DNA of 64,000 bases from an uncultured Clostridia bacterium (GTDB taxonomy: Bacteria; Bacillota; Clostridia; UBA1381), in contig CAKSDE010000003.1 in the NCBI GenBank assembly GCA_934444735.1, forward strand, positions 129,752-193,751, read 5' to 3'. The position numbers and the translations under genes were made by a program. Positions 36,080-45,147 of the stretch are shown piece by piece. The number at the start of each line of letters is the position of its first letter. The stretch's first letter is position 1. The notes under the pieces were generated by a model that saw nothing but the letters and a program-made list of their open reading frames with translations, was not told the DNA's origin and ran no database searches.

Positions 36080-39000
36080 TTATTTTGTTACAGGTGTCAT
36101 TCCCGAAAGGCTGTTCCATACATACACCTGTATGCTTGCAGCACCCTCCGGCACATCAAACGCAACTCCGTTTTCTGCTGTTGTTACCTGCAAAAGCTTA
36201 CCGTCTGCATCCTTTACCGCTGCCAAAACTCTATCATTTGTATATGTAGAAACAAAATATACTGTTGCCTTTCCATTTGCAAGAGCTGCATATGCTTGTG
36301 TAGAATCCAACTCATCTTTTATTCTGCCGATTCTGTTCATATCGATATCTGCCTTAACTGTTCCTTCTTTAGCGTCCGCAAGCGTCTCTGTTCCCGAAAC
36401 TTCCGCATTTGCATTATTGACAATGTCTGTATCGCAATTTACAAATTTATTTCCGATAGCAGTAACACCTGCCGGCACGAAGTTTTCTACGGCAACCGTA
36501 AGAGGTGCAAGATAATCTGCGCCGAACTTTTCTTCATATGCACTGTTTGCCGCAAAGAAATCAGCCGCATATTTTGTCATCGACTTACCGTCAATTTCAA
36601 AGCCTGTAATCGGATTGTTTCCGAGTACTACTCCGTACTGATAGCAGTTCACCAAAACATTGTTGTCTATTGTGTTAAGCGCACCGCCGTTCGAGAACAC
36701 TCCTCTTCCGGCATTTTCGATAACGTTGTGGTGTATATTTGTGCCGCTAAGCCCGTCATCAAGATATATACCGGCAATCAGAGCGCCGTCTGCCCTGTCT
36801 GCATTTACTATGTGGTTATAGCTGATCTCATTTCCGAGATATATAAGATTTCTGCCGCCGTAGATAGCGCCCAAATCTGCCGCCTCACGTCCCGCACGTA
36901 TTATTTCGTTATTTGTAATCTTATTGAGCGCACCGCTGAATCCTATCAATATAGACTTAGAATCCGCAACATAGTTATTTCTTACAACATTGCCGACACC
37001 GTTTATATTTATACCCTGCGCATAGCATCTTACGATACTTCCCGGCTTTTCAACAGAGTTGTTCTCGATTACGTTACCCGATTCGGTAAGCGTCTTAAGA
37101 TCTCCGCCCTCTGCATATATTCCCATGTATCCGAGATTTGCAAGCTTGGAATTTTTGATATTCACATTGCTTGAATTTTTAGCAATTACCGCACTTCTGC
37201 CGATCTCCTTAAAGGTACAGCCGTCAATTACGGCAGATGCCGCACCGTCTATATTAAGAGCGTTTCCGCAGGTGTCTTTAAATGTAACTCCGCTTATTTC
37301 AAGATTTGCAGCATTGGAGTTTATCATATCTCCCACAAGGTTCGATACTTCGATTTCTGTCTCGCCCGTCTTGGGGATATAATAGAGAACCTTTTGCGCC
37401 TTATCCAGATACCATTCGCCCGAAACGTCCATAAGTCCCAGACTGTTAAAGAGTCTCCAGTTTCTCTTTATTCCGTAGATTTTCTTTGCCTTTATCGAAT
37501 TGAGTGTAAGAGTTGAACCTTCAATCGTAAAGTCGGTTGTTTTATATGTTCTGTACGGCTCTGCGAAATATCCTTCGATTGCAAGATTTTCATCATCACC
37601 GTAATAGAGAAATTCATCGTTTTCTATCGAAATGTCATCTCCGGCTGTCGTATTTATGCTTGCTTCCTCAATCAAGCCGTCATTATTCGGATATTCCGCA
37701 ATCGGATTTATCGAATCCTTTGAGAATACACCGAAAGTATATGTTGCCGTAAGACTGTTATTCTTGTTCAAAATCGAATCTGCCGTATAATCCATACCGA
37801 TATCCGAAAGCGCAATCTTTTTAGCTCCGGCAATATCTGCATAATCGCTCATATCCGATATTTTTACCGTCTTTGAGCCTTTTACAACAGGGTTTGCTCC
37901 CTCTGCCGCTTTTATTGTAACCTTTCCGCGGATATTCGAGATATTTATTGTATTATCCACTTCATACTCGCCGTCTGCAAGAGTTATTATAACCTCTCTT
38001 ACATATGTTGAATTTATGTCCTTCTCCTGTGCCGCACTTACCGCCTGTGCAAGAGTCTTAACCGGATTTTCTGCTGTTCCGTCATCGGAATCCTTACCAT
38101 TCGGTGCAGCGTAAATTTCAATAGGTTCTTTTGAATCGTCCGCCTGACTTCCGCTTTGGAGTCTGCGGTTTGTAAGAAGAGTCATTCCGAGATATGTTGC
38201 GCCGTGCTTTTGCGTTTCAACGGCAACCGCCTCTGAATTAACCACATCACCGTTTGAGGCAATCAAATCAAAGCTCTCAAGAACATACGCACTGTCGCAC
38301 GGAACCGTTATCTGATTGATATATACGGTTCCCGACTTTACAGCCACGCCGTTTTCCGGTGTTGCCCCATCAACCGCAACAGCATTGCCGCCGTCTTTTC
38401 CGACAGATGTATTATCATACTGAATCCAGCCGCTTGTTCTGCCGCCTTTATAGTTAAATCTTATATATCCGATTTCATCATCTTTATATCCCTTGCCGCC
38501 GCCGATAAAGCTTACGGCTGTGTAATATCCGTCAGAAACGTCAATTCTTGAATAATAGTCATCGCTTGTTGTACTTGTGTAGCTTGAATTTTTACCCCAT
38601 ACGGTATCTACTCTTACAGTATAATCAATGTCGTTTACCGTAAACACACCGTCGCTGTAATTTGCCGCAGTCATATCCGGTACCGTTTTCCAGTTATTGA
38701 GTGCAAGGAAGGAATCCTTAAAAATACCCTTTCCGTATCCCGAATAAACATTGTAATAAGTTCTTTCGTTATTTGCAAAAGCGTCAGGTCTTACCTGAAC
38801 ACATACGGTCTTTGCGTCCTTTATAAGTATTCCGTTTGTCTTTAAACCGATACCGAACCAACGTACATTATATGTTGAACCGCTCAACTCATCTGTAAGC
38901 TCACCGTTTCCGATAACCGCATCTCTTGACGGGAAATCTATGGATGTAAGCACTTTATTTGAATCTACCGCTACATTATACTGATGCATATAGCGTATAT

Positions 39001-40687
39001 TTTCTGTATAATTTCCCTTTCCGGTACTTCCCGAAAATCCTGTCAGAGTCAGATATTCTCCGTCAACGCCCTTATCATTGTATTTTTTAACATCGTTTCC
39101 TTGAGAATCCTTTAAAATTACAAATCCGCTGTTTGTTCCGTCCGCATAGTTCAAACGTACAGCCGCAGCACTCGCATTATATTCCAATCCGCCCAAAAAG
39201 CTTATTCCGTTGTAATATCCGTCTGCGATATCTATTGTATAATAATTCTTGCCTTCATTTGCGCTTGCCGCTCCCGGCTGGAATGTTACTAATGTTGATG
39301 AGTCACTGCTGTCTACAACCGCAATATCATACTCATATCCGTTAAATACCAAAGTATTGTGCTTTTCTTCGCCCCATACATTCTTCCATGAATAGCCTGA
39401 GTCCGCAGCAGGTGCCTTGAATTTATCAGCAACAATACCTGTTTGCGAGAATGTATTTGCAACTCCCTTTTCATCCAGTGCATTATAATACGCTCTGAAT
39501 GAATTTACAAATGATGTATACGGCACGCTTACAAATACATCTTGAATATCGTCCTGATATTGCAGATAATCCATAGCTCTGTAGTATATCGCCTGTCCCG
39601 CTTCGCTCTTTACTGTATCGGGATCAATATCCGAGTATATCTCCATAAGCTGCCTGAGCAAAGCGATATTTTCATCTGTTGCCACAAATTTATCGGCAGT
39701 CGGGAGCTGTTCCAATATATCCGCAAGCAGATCAAGCTTTGTATTTGTAGCGCACTCTTCATCCGTAAGAAGTGTTACACCCACAAAAAGCGCGGTATAT
39801 GCATAATTATTAACCGTTCCTGCCGCATCGGTATACTGTACCGGATCATCGCTCGTTCCGACAGTTACTTTACCGTTTCTTGCCAAAATATCAAAGCTGT
39901 CGAGCATTTTTGTACTGTCAACGCTTGTTTCGTTTATCTGATAAAGGTAAACTTTCAGGTCTGTTCCGTCTGCATCTTTATCTGTGGGGATCGAATTTTC
40001 ATTGTCCCAGCCGATTCCCGGAACTGCAAGACATACTTCTCCCTCATCCGGTGCTTCCGTCACTTTTTTATTTATTCCCGGCTGAACCCACTCGGACTTT
40101 GTTCCGTCTGTATAGTTATATCTTATGTACGGCATATCGCCCCATAGGTCTTTGCCGCCCAAAAATGATATTCCCTTGTAATATCCGTCAGAAACATCAA
40201 AAGTTTTGTAATACGGTGTACCCTTGTCGGAATCGCCTACTATATCAAATGTACGCAAAGCTGATTTAACCTCTGTTCCGGGACCTTTTCCCGGCAGAGT
40301 TCCCGGGGTGATTTCCGGGGATTCTGTATTTGCGTCGGTATAGCTTACACGCACATTATAATCAATGCCGTTAAAGGTAAGCGTGTTATCCTGTTTAAAA
40401 CCGCCCTGACCGCTTGCCCATGAAATTTTGCAATCCTCCCAGTTGTTTTTCCACAAATTTTCCATTTGCATAAAAGCGTCTCTTGAAATCGAGCGCGGAT
40501 CCGCACTCGACGAACCGAAAAATCCGTTTTCCTTTGCAATATAATAGGTTCTGCCTTTAGTTGCGAAATCTGTCGGATCCATCGGCACAGATGTGTATGC
40601 CGCGTCCTGCGCATTTACCGCTGCCGGTAAAATCGATCCTGCTATCGCCGCTGTGAGTGCCAATGACAATATTTTCTTTGTTTTCAT
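36080..40687 (-). CDS. Secreted protein: three copies of an unknown module plus GH141-like beta-helix
   Basis: The largest complete protein here, 1535 residues. After the signal peptide (cleavage near VNA, 26) come three copies of a module of about 200 residues. Each has an RTYY start, a WKNxW segment, NTLTFNGxxYxVxV, a DGYYxGxSFLGG turn and a DGTxSxWxQ strand. Two more copies occur in the next gene upstream. A parallel beta-helix follows (from about 850, EIYAAPNGKDSDDGTAENPV), with AEYPNNDG, DLGAIYGGRN and GIYLDDGLSG. The C-terminus ends IQVYVWNSLSGMTPV, the recurring tail. The modules are probably carbohydrate-binding, the helix catalytic; neither is proven. RBS AAGGGAGG precedes the ATG. 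Confidence 0.82.
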   Translation of the reverse strand: MKTKKILSLALTAAIAGSILPAAVNAQDAAYTSVPMDPTDFATKGRTYYIAKENGFFGSSSADPRSISRDAFMQMENLWKNNWEDCKISWASGQGGFKQDNTLTFNGIDYNVRVSYTDANTESPEITPGTLPGKGPGTEVKSALRTFDIVGDSDKGTPYYKTFDVSDGYYKGISFLGGKDLWGDMPYIRYNYTDGTKSEWVQPGINKKVTEAPDEGEVCLAVPGIGWDNENSIPTDKDADGTDLKVYLYQINETSVDSTKMLDSFDILARNGKVTVGTSDDPVQYTDAAGTVNNYAYTALFVGVTLLTDEECATNTKLDLLADILEQLPTADKFVATDENIALLRQLMEIYSDIDPDTVKSEAGQAIYYRAMDYLQYQDDIQDVFVSVPYTSFVNSFRAYYNALDEKGVANTFSQTGIVADKFKAPAADSGYSWKNVWGEEKHNTLVFNGYEYDIAVVDSSDSSTLVTFQPGAASANEGKNYYTIDIADGYYNGISFLGGLEYNASAAAVRLNYADGTNSGFVILKDSQGNDVKKYNDKGVDGEYLTLTGFSGSTGKGNYTENIRYMHQYNVAVDSNKVLTSIDFPSRDAVIGNGELTDELSGSTYNVRWFGIGLKTNGILIKDAKTVCVQVRPDAFANNERTYYNVYSGYGKGIFKDSFLALNNWKTVPDMTAANYSDGVFTVNDIDYTVRVDTVWGKNSSYTSTTSDDYYSRIDVSDGYYTAVSFIGGGKGYKDDEIGYIRFNYKGGRTSGWIQYDNTSVGKDGGNAVAVDGATPENGVAVKSGTVYINQITVPCDSAYVLESFDLIASNGDVVNSEAVAVETQKHGATYLGMTLLTNRRLQSGSQADDSKEPIEIYAAPNGKDSDDGTAENPVKTLAQAVSAAQEKDINSTYVREVIITLADGEYEVDNTINISNIRGKVTIKAAEGANPVVKGSKTVKISDMSDYADIAGAKKIALSDIGMDYTADSILNKNNSLTATYTFGVFSKDSINPIAEYPNNDGLIEEASINTTAGDDISIENDEFLYYGDDENLAIEGYFAEPYRTYKTTDFTIEGSTLTLNSIKAKKIYGIKRNWRLFNSLGLMDVSGEWYLDKAQKVLYYIPKTGETEIEVSNLVGDMINSNAANLEISGVTFKDTCGNALNIDGAASAVIDGCTFKEIGRSAVIAKNSSNVNIKNSKLANLGYMGIYAEGGDLKTLTESGNVIENNSVEKPGSIVRCYAQGININGVGNVVRNNYVADSKSILIGFSGALNKITNNEIIRAGREAADLGAIYGGRNLIYLGNEISYNHIVNADRADGALIAGIYLDDGLSGTNIHHNVIENAGRGVFSNGGALNTIDNNVLVNCYQYGVVLGNNPITGFEIDGKSMTKYAADFFAANSAYEEKFGADYLAPLTVAVENFVPAGVTAIGNKFVNCDTDIVNNANAEVSGTETLADAKEGTVKADIDMNRIGRIKDELDSTQAYAALANGKATVYFVSTYTNDRVLAAVKDADGKLLQVTTAENGVAFDVPEGAASIQVYVWNSLSGMTPVTK

Positions 40688-40723
40688 ATTTATCCTCCCT
40701 TGAAAAATTAATACTTATATTTT

Positions 40724-40744
40724 AGCGCGTATTTTACGCGTGCT
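40724..40744 (-). other. Short intercistronic hairpin
   Basis: CGCGTA and TACGCG pair around a 3-nt loop between two operon genes. The minus strand continues AAAATATAAG, not a real U-run, so an attenuator or processing site is possible but weakly supported. Confidence 0.35.
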
Positions 40745-40748
40745 AATC

Positions 40749-43700
40749 TTAATATTCATATTTATAAACCGTATTCATCTTTTCCATGTTATCCAAAACA
40801 AACACCTTAAGCTGTGCGCCCTCCGGCATTTTAAGCGACAAATCCTCGCAGGATAGCACCTCACCCTTTTTAATATCTCTCGCTTTTACTATCGCACTGT
40901 CGCAAAGACGGCCTTTAGCGTCGGCAACGCAGATGCTCACCATCGCGTCCGTTGTGTCAATATCGTAATTGTTTAGGGTAAAGCTTACATTAACATTTTC
41001 GCCCATATCCGTTACCGAGAAATCCGAAAATGCCAGTACCTTCGGTATGCTGAAGCCGTAATCTTTATCCGCACTCATGGGATTGCCATTTGCGCTGATC
41101 TCTTTTTTGAGCTTTAGCGTATATTCTCCGCTGTAGTCGAACGAATTCTTAAACTTAATTTCAGCTACCCTGTTTTCATAGGCAAACTCAAAATCAACCG
41201 CATTGTTTTCGGGATCAACCAAGCTCACGTTTTCTTTTGATATATCCACATCAGAGCCAAAGTGCACCTTAACCGCCGCATACTTTAAATCCGCACTCTT
41301 TTCATAGCGCAAAACTCTTGCAACCGACGCGCCCTTTTCCATGTATATGTCGTAGCCGTCTATTTCCGAAACATCTATTCCGTCACTCTCGGCATTCTTA
41401 ACAAGCCCGTCAACCTCTGTCAAATCATTTTCGGTAATGTCGGTTTTTGATGCCAGTTCTTTAAACTTTTCCGAAATTACCGCTTTGTAATCCTTTGTGC
41501 TTTGGAGCATTGTTATACCGAACCAACGAACCCAGTATCCGTATGCCAATCCACCCGAGGGTGGGTTAATTGTCAGCTTTCCGTCGGTTATGGTTACGTT
41601 TCTATAAGGAATCGAGATAGAAACCACCGTTTTTTCGGGGTAAGGATTATCGAAATTATACTGATAAAGGTACAAATCGGCATCACTGCTCTTCCCCGTT
41701 GAGCTGTCGTATCTCATTGCAGGAATCTTTAATGCGTCACTGCCTGCAACATTCAGCTTTTTAAGATTTTTCTGCAAAAATTCACTGCTTGTGCCGTCAG
41801 AATAGTTAAATGCCACAGCTCCGTATGATCCGGCGTGTGCGGCGCCGCCCAAAAAGCTTACGCCCTCATATTTTCCGGCCGGAACATTATGTACAACATA
41901 TCCTAACGATGTTCCCGAACCCGGGTCATATACCGAACTTAGCGCCTTATCCTCGGTAACGACTCTCAATTTGTATCTTACACCGTTAAATGTAAGTGTA
42001 TTATCTCCGACATTTGAACTGATCTTCCAGGGTTCCTCCCATTCCGGCATTTCTATGTATTTTTTCCAATATACCCCGTAATTATCATATGCAGCGGACG
42101 GTGAATCGCAATAGAATGTACGTGCATAGTTTACAAATGCCTCAGGCTCGATCATCTGCGAAACAGGCGGAAAATTCTTTAAAAGTGCGGTATATTTGTT
42201 CACCTTCTCGAGAGTCTTTTTCTGCTCTTTTGTCAGATACTCATCATTTAGCTTTGCCGCAAGATTTTCCAGCTTTTCAAGCTTCGTTTCATTTTCTCTT
42301 GTGTACTCAAAGCTTTCCTCGCTCGGGAGTCCCGACAAATACTTGTCTATCTCTTCCATTATTGCTTTGTTTTCCAAAATATAAAGATAATCGATTTTTG
42401 ACACATATTCCTTTGCCAAAGCCAGAGCCTCTTCGTTTTCCGCGCTCACACCTGCACTCTCGTCAAAGGTATCTAAAATGCTCTGCAATTTTTTAAGTGA
42501 TTCTATAACCTCGTCCGTATAGGTTTCGGTCTTTTCAAATTCTTCAATCGGCGGCAAAAGCTCGGTAATCTTTTTCATTTCGGATACTTTCTTATCGTTT
42601 TCCGTCATTTTCAAGGATTTTATCTTTTGCGAATACTGCAAATATTTGTCCAGTATTTCCTGATGAGCGCTGTCAATCGAAAGAGTATTGTCAACGGTTT
42701 CATAAATTGTGCTGATCTCATCGAATTTCGTCAAAGTATCATCATCAAGAGTCAAATCGTCAACCCCCGGCAACTCTTCCAATTTCTCGCCGATACTTTC
42801 TATTATCTTATTATTCTTTTGAATGTCAATCTCGTCCAAAAGCTTTATGTACTTATCCGCATTTGAGAGAATTTCTTTATCCTCCCCATCGGTGATTACA
42901 CTCTCATCAACTGTATTTCTTATTGTACGGATTTTATACAGCTTTTCAACATTTTCATCGCTGAAATCAAAGCTTTCGGCATCGGGAAGTGTTTTTATAA
43001 TATCCGCTATCTCTCTGATCTTTTCCTTTTCTGCCTGTGCCTTATCGCATAACATGGATATTGCGGCATATCTGCTGTAATATCTGTACCCCGCAGCACC
43101 CGTTGTTGCTTTCAGTTCAACCGTTCCGTCCGAGTTTAACAGTGCATTTCTTACCAGAAAATCGACCGTTGTCATTGTCTTTTCTTTATCTGCCTCAACG
43201 CTTATATTGTAAAGGTAGATAAAATCCGCGTCCTTCACTTCTCCCGATGAATATTTCTTTGCTTTAACAGCCAGCGCCTCAGCGCTTTCCGCTGATACTT
43301 TTTTCTGATCATATTCAATCCAGCCGCTGTCCGTTCCGTCGTCGTAGTTAAAGCGCAAAACCGCTTTTTGCGACGATGCCGAACTGTCCGCACCGCCAAG
43401 CATATTTATTCCTGCATAATTTCCGTCGGGAATATCAATTGTAACAAATTTATCGGTCTGTGAGGACGGCGTTGCAAAGCCGGATAAAATACCGTTTACC
43501 AACGGATCGACAATCTTTACCAGATAATCCGTTCCGTCAAAGCTCATCACATTTTCGGCAAAATGCGCTTCCCATTCATCTATCGGTTTCCACTCATTTT
43601 TCCATATGTCCATTGCCATGAAATCCTCTGCCGATATGAATTTGCCGTTTGAGGCAAAGCCACCGCTTCCTTCATAGTAATTTCTCGATGCATTTGCATA

Positions 43701-43817
43701 GCTTTGCGGCAAAAGCGTCTTTGAAATATATGCGTCTGCCGCCGAAACGTACGGCATCATTCCCAAAACCATCACGGTGCAAAGCGTTCCGCTCATAACC
43801 TTACAGTGCAATTTCAT
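40749..43817 (-). CDS. Secreted protein: two unknown modules separated by helical repeats
   Basis: A 1022-residue protein, first gene of the six-gene operon. After a signal peptide (cleavage near VSA, 26) comes one copy of the module seen three times in the next gene (about 30-255), then four or five helical repeats of about 75 residues with a LPxxExF pattern (KTLPDAESFDFSDENVEKL and similar, about 260-560), probably forming a stalk. A second module copy follows (about 565-770). An Ig-like and a final beta domain end in LKVFVLDN, a variant of the recurring tail. No catalytic motif is visible. It is probably a binding protein held away from the cell, but it has no SLH of its own. Confidence 0.75.
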   Translation of the reverse strand: MKLHCKVMSGTLCTVMVLGMMPYVSAADAYISKTLLPQSYANASRNYYEGSGGFASNGKFISAEDFMAMDIWKNEWKPIDEWEAHFAENVMSFDGTDYLVKIVDPLVNGILSGFATPSSQTDKFVTIDIPDGNYAGINMLGGADSSASSQKAVLRFNYDDGTDSGWIEYDQKKVSAESAEALAVKAKKYSSGEVKDADFIYLYNISVEADKEKTMTTVDFLVRNALLNSDGTVELKATTGAAGYRYYSRYAAISMLCDKAQAEKEKIREIADIIKTLPDAESFDFSDENVEKLYKIRTIRNTVDESVITDGEDKEILSNADKYIKLLDEIDIQKNNKIIESIGEKLEELPGVDDLTLDDDTLTKFDEISTIYETVDNTLSIDSAHQEILDKYLQYSQKIKSLKMTENDKKVSEMKKITELLPPIEEFEKTETYTDEVIESLKKLQSILDTFDESAGVSAENEEALALAKEYVSKIDYLYILENKAIMEEIDKYLSGLPSEESFEYTRENETKLEKLENLAAKLNDEYLTKEQKKTLEKVNKYTALLKNFPPVSQMIEPEAFVNYARTFYCDSPSAAYDNYGVYWKKYIEMPEWEEPWKISSNVGDNTLTFNGVRYKLRVVTEDKALSSVYDPGSGTSLGYVVHNVPAGKYEGVSFLGGAAHAGSYGAVAFNYSDGTSSEFLQKNLKKLNVAGSDALKIPAMRYDSSTGKSSDADLYLYQYNFDNPYPEKTVVSISIPYRNVTITDGKLTINPPSGGLAYGYWVRWFGITMLQSTKDYKAVISEKFKELASKTDITENDLTEVDGLVKNAESDGIDVSEIDGYDIYMEKGASVARVLRYEKSADLKYAAVKVHFGSDVDISKENVSLVDPENNAVDFEFAYENRVAEIKFKNSFDYSGEYTLKLKKEISANGNPMSADKDYGFSIPKVLAFSDFSVTDMGENVNVSFTLNNYDIDTTDAMVSICVADAKGRLCDSAIVKARDIKKGEVLSCEDLSLKMPEGAQLKVFVLDNMEKMNTVYKYEY

Positions 43818-43996
43818 TTTTATCCATTCCTTTCCGTCCCAAAGACATATGTGTTTTTACCTTTTCAATTTTTATATATTCAACAAAATATATACTCTTT
43901 TTTTCTTTAAAGTTTTTATTCCGACAGTATACATTTTAACTATTTATTTGCATAAAATTTCCATTTTTGTTGGTTTTTTCAACAACTCATGTTATT

Positions 43997-44025
43997 ATTA
44001 TAGCATATAGAAGGTATAAAGTAAA
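43997..44025 (-). promoter_or_regulatory. Putative promoter of the six-gene surface operon
   Basis: Minus-strand TTTACT, a 17-nt spacer and TATAAT, giving a leader of about 170 nt before the start at 43817. The leader includes TTGTTG and CAACAA arms around 43965-43986. The rest of the 325-nt intergenic stretch is AT-rich with nothing else I can name. Confidence 0.55.
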
Positions 44026-44083
44026 TCAACAGAAAGTCAAAATTTTTAAACAAAACGATTATTAAAATATTTTATAAAAACAC

Positions 44084-44112
44084 TTGACGAAATACAAATT
44101 TAATTATATTAT
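44084..44112 (+). promoter_or_regulatory. Putative promoter of the second AraC-family gene
   Basis: TTGACG, a 17-nt spacer and TATTAT, followed about 18 nt later by the ribosome site GAGGTG. It is divergent from the surface operon promoter, about 60 nt away. Confidence 0.65.
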
Positions 44113-44142
44113 ATAAATATAAAAAAGATGAGGTGTAAAAAA

Positions 44143-45021
44143 ATGAAAATCGTAAATATATCCAAGCTGTTCAAATACAATATTTATATCACCGAAATAC
44201 AGCTATGCAATATAACCCCCAATCTTGTTGTAAAAAACTATACCTACCGTACAACACCTGTCGGACATTTTGTCTTGGGGGTAAAAGGCAAGGCGCGGTA
44301 TTTCAACGATTCTCTGAGTCTTGACATTCTCCCCAAAACACTTGCATATATCCCGACCGATTACACCATTCATTTTGAAGAAGACAAAGAATATGAATAC
44401 TATAAAATATATTTCAGACTTTGGGACGCACAGAGCCGCGATGAAATAATCCTCTCAAACGCCCCATACATATTTTTTAACGAAACTCCCAAAGAAATAC
44501 TGAATTTTATCACGGAATTTACAAGCTTTTATTCCACAAACAACGCCTCATCTATGCTGAAATTCCAATCCATGCTGTTTTCTCTCCTGCACATGATTGT
44601 GAAAATCACCGATGAAGTTCACAACAACGTAGGAATGGCAACAATATCAAATGCAATTATATTTTTGCAAAGCAACTATAATCTCCATTTCCACACAAAA
44701 GATCTTGCGGATATGTGTAATCTGAGCGAACCGTATTTCCGCACTCTCTTTAAAAAATATATGCGCGTAACTCCTACCGAATACAAACACCAGATGAGAA
44801 TACGCCGTGCCTGTGAAATACTTTTAGGCTCGGATATACCGGTTGAGCGCACCGCGGAAATAGTGGGCTTTAATGATGTACAGTATTTTTGCGAAATTTT
44901 CAAAAAAATTACCGGCTGTACGGCCCTGCAATACAGAAACGGCACACCTCGCACAAAAAAAACACCCACTATTTTAAACCTCTCTCAGTTTGGTATACAT
45001 TCACCGGTTGATAAGAATTAA
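44143..45021 (+). CDS. AraC-family transcriptional regulator
   Basis: The protein has 292 residues from the ATG at 44143. GAGGTG lies 7 nt upstream, so the earlier ATG at 44128 is rejected because it sits on the ribosome site. The N-terminal part is cupin-like (TPVGHFVLGVKGKARYF, AYIPTDYTIHF). The C-terminal part is the AraC double helix-turn-helix (HTKDLADMCNLSEPYFRTLF, VERTAEIVGFNDVQYFCEIFK). It probably controls the divergent six-gene surface operon. Its 3' end carries the conserved ATCAATTGAT terminator. Confidence 0.9.
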   Translation: MKIVNISKLFKYNIYITEIQLCNITPNLVVKNYTYRTTPVGHFVLGVKGKARYFNDSLSLDILPKTLAYIPTDYTIHFEEDKEYEYYKIYFRLWDAQSRDEIILSNAPYIFFNETPKEILNFITEFTSFYSTNNASSMLKFQSMLFSLLHMIVKITDEVHNNVGMATISNAIIFLQSNYNLHFHTKDLADMCNLSEPYFRTLFKKYMRVTPTEYKHQMRIRRACEILLGSDIPVERTAEIVGFNDVQYFCEIFKKITGCTALQYRNGTPRTKKTPTILNLSQFGIHSPVDKN

Positions 45022-45025
45022 AAAC

Positions 45026-45062
45026 GGAGCTGTAAAAAAATCAATTGATTTTTTACAGCTCC
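45026..45062. terminator. Bidirectional terminator, ATCAATTGAT family, copy 1
   Basis: GGAGCTGT and ACAGCTCC pair around an A/T-rich arm with the core ATCAATTGAT. It serves the convergent araC-type gene and rex. Related hairpins stand at 54730-54770 and 60600-60637. Confidence 0.85.
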
Positions 45063-45147
45063 TACAAATATCAAATTTTACATAAAGGAACTTCATAAAT
45101 CACAGCGGCACGGCAAAAGATATATATCCCTCCATTGCAGCCTTAAT

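Noticed and set aside
35969..37174. A 401-codon plus-strand frame
   Set aside because: It is antisense to the beta-helix region of the 1535-residue protein and crosses the gap between two operon genes. Its composition is that of a shadow frame.
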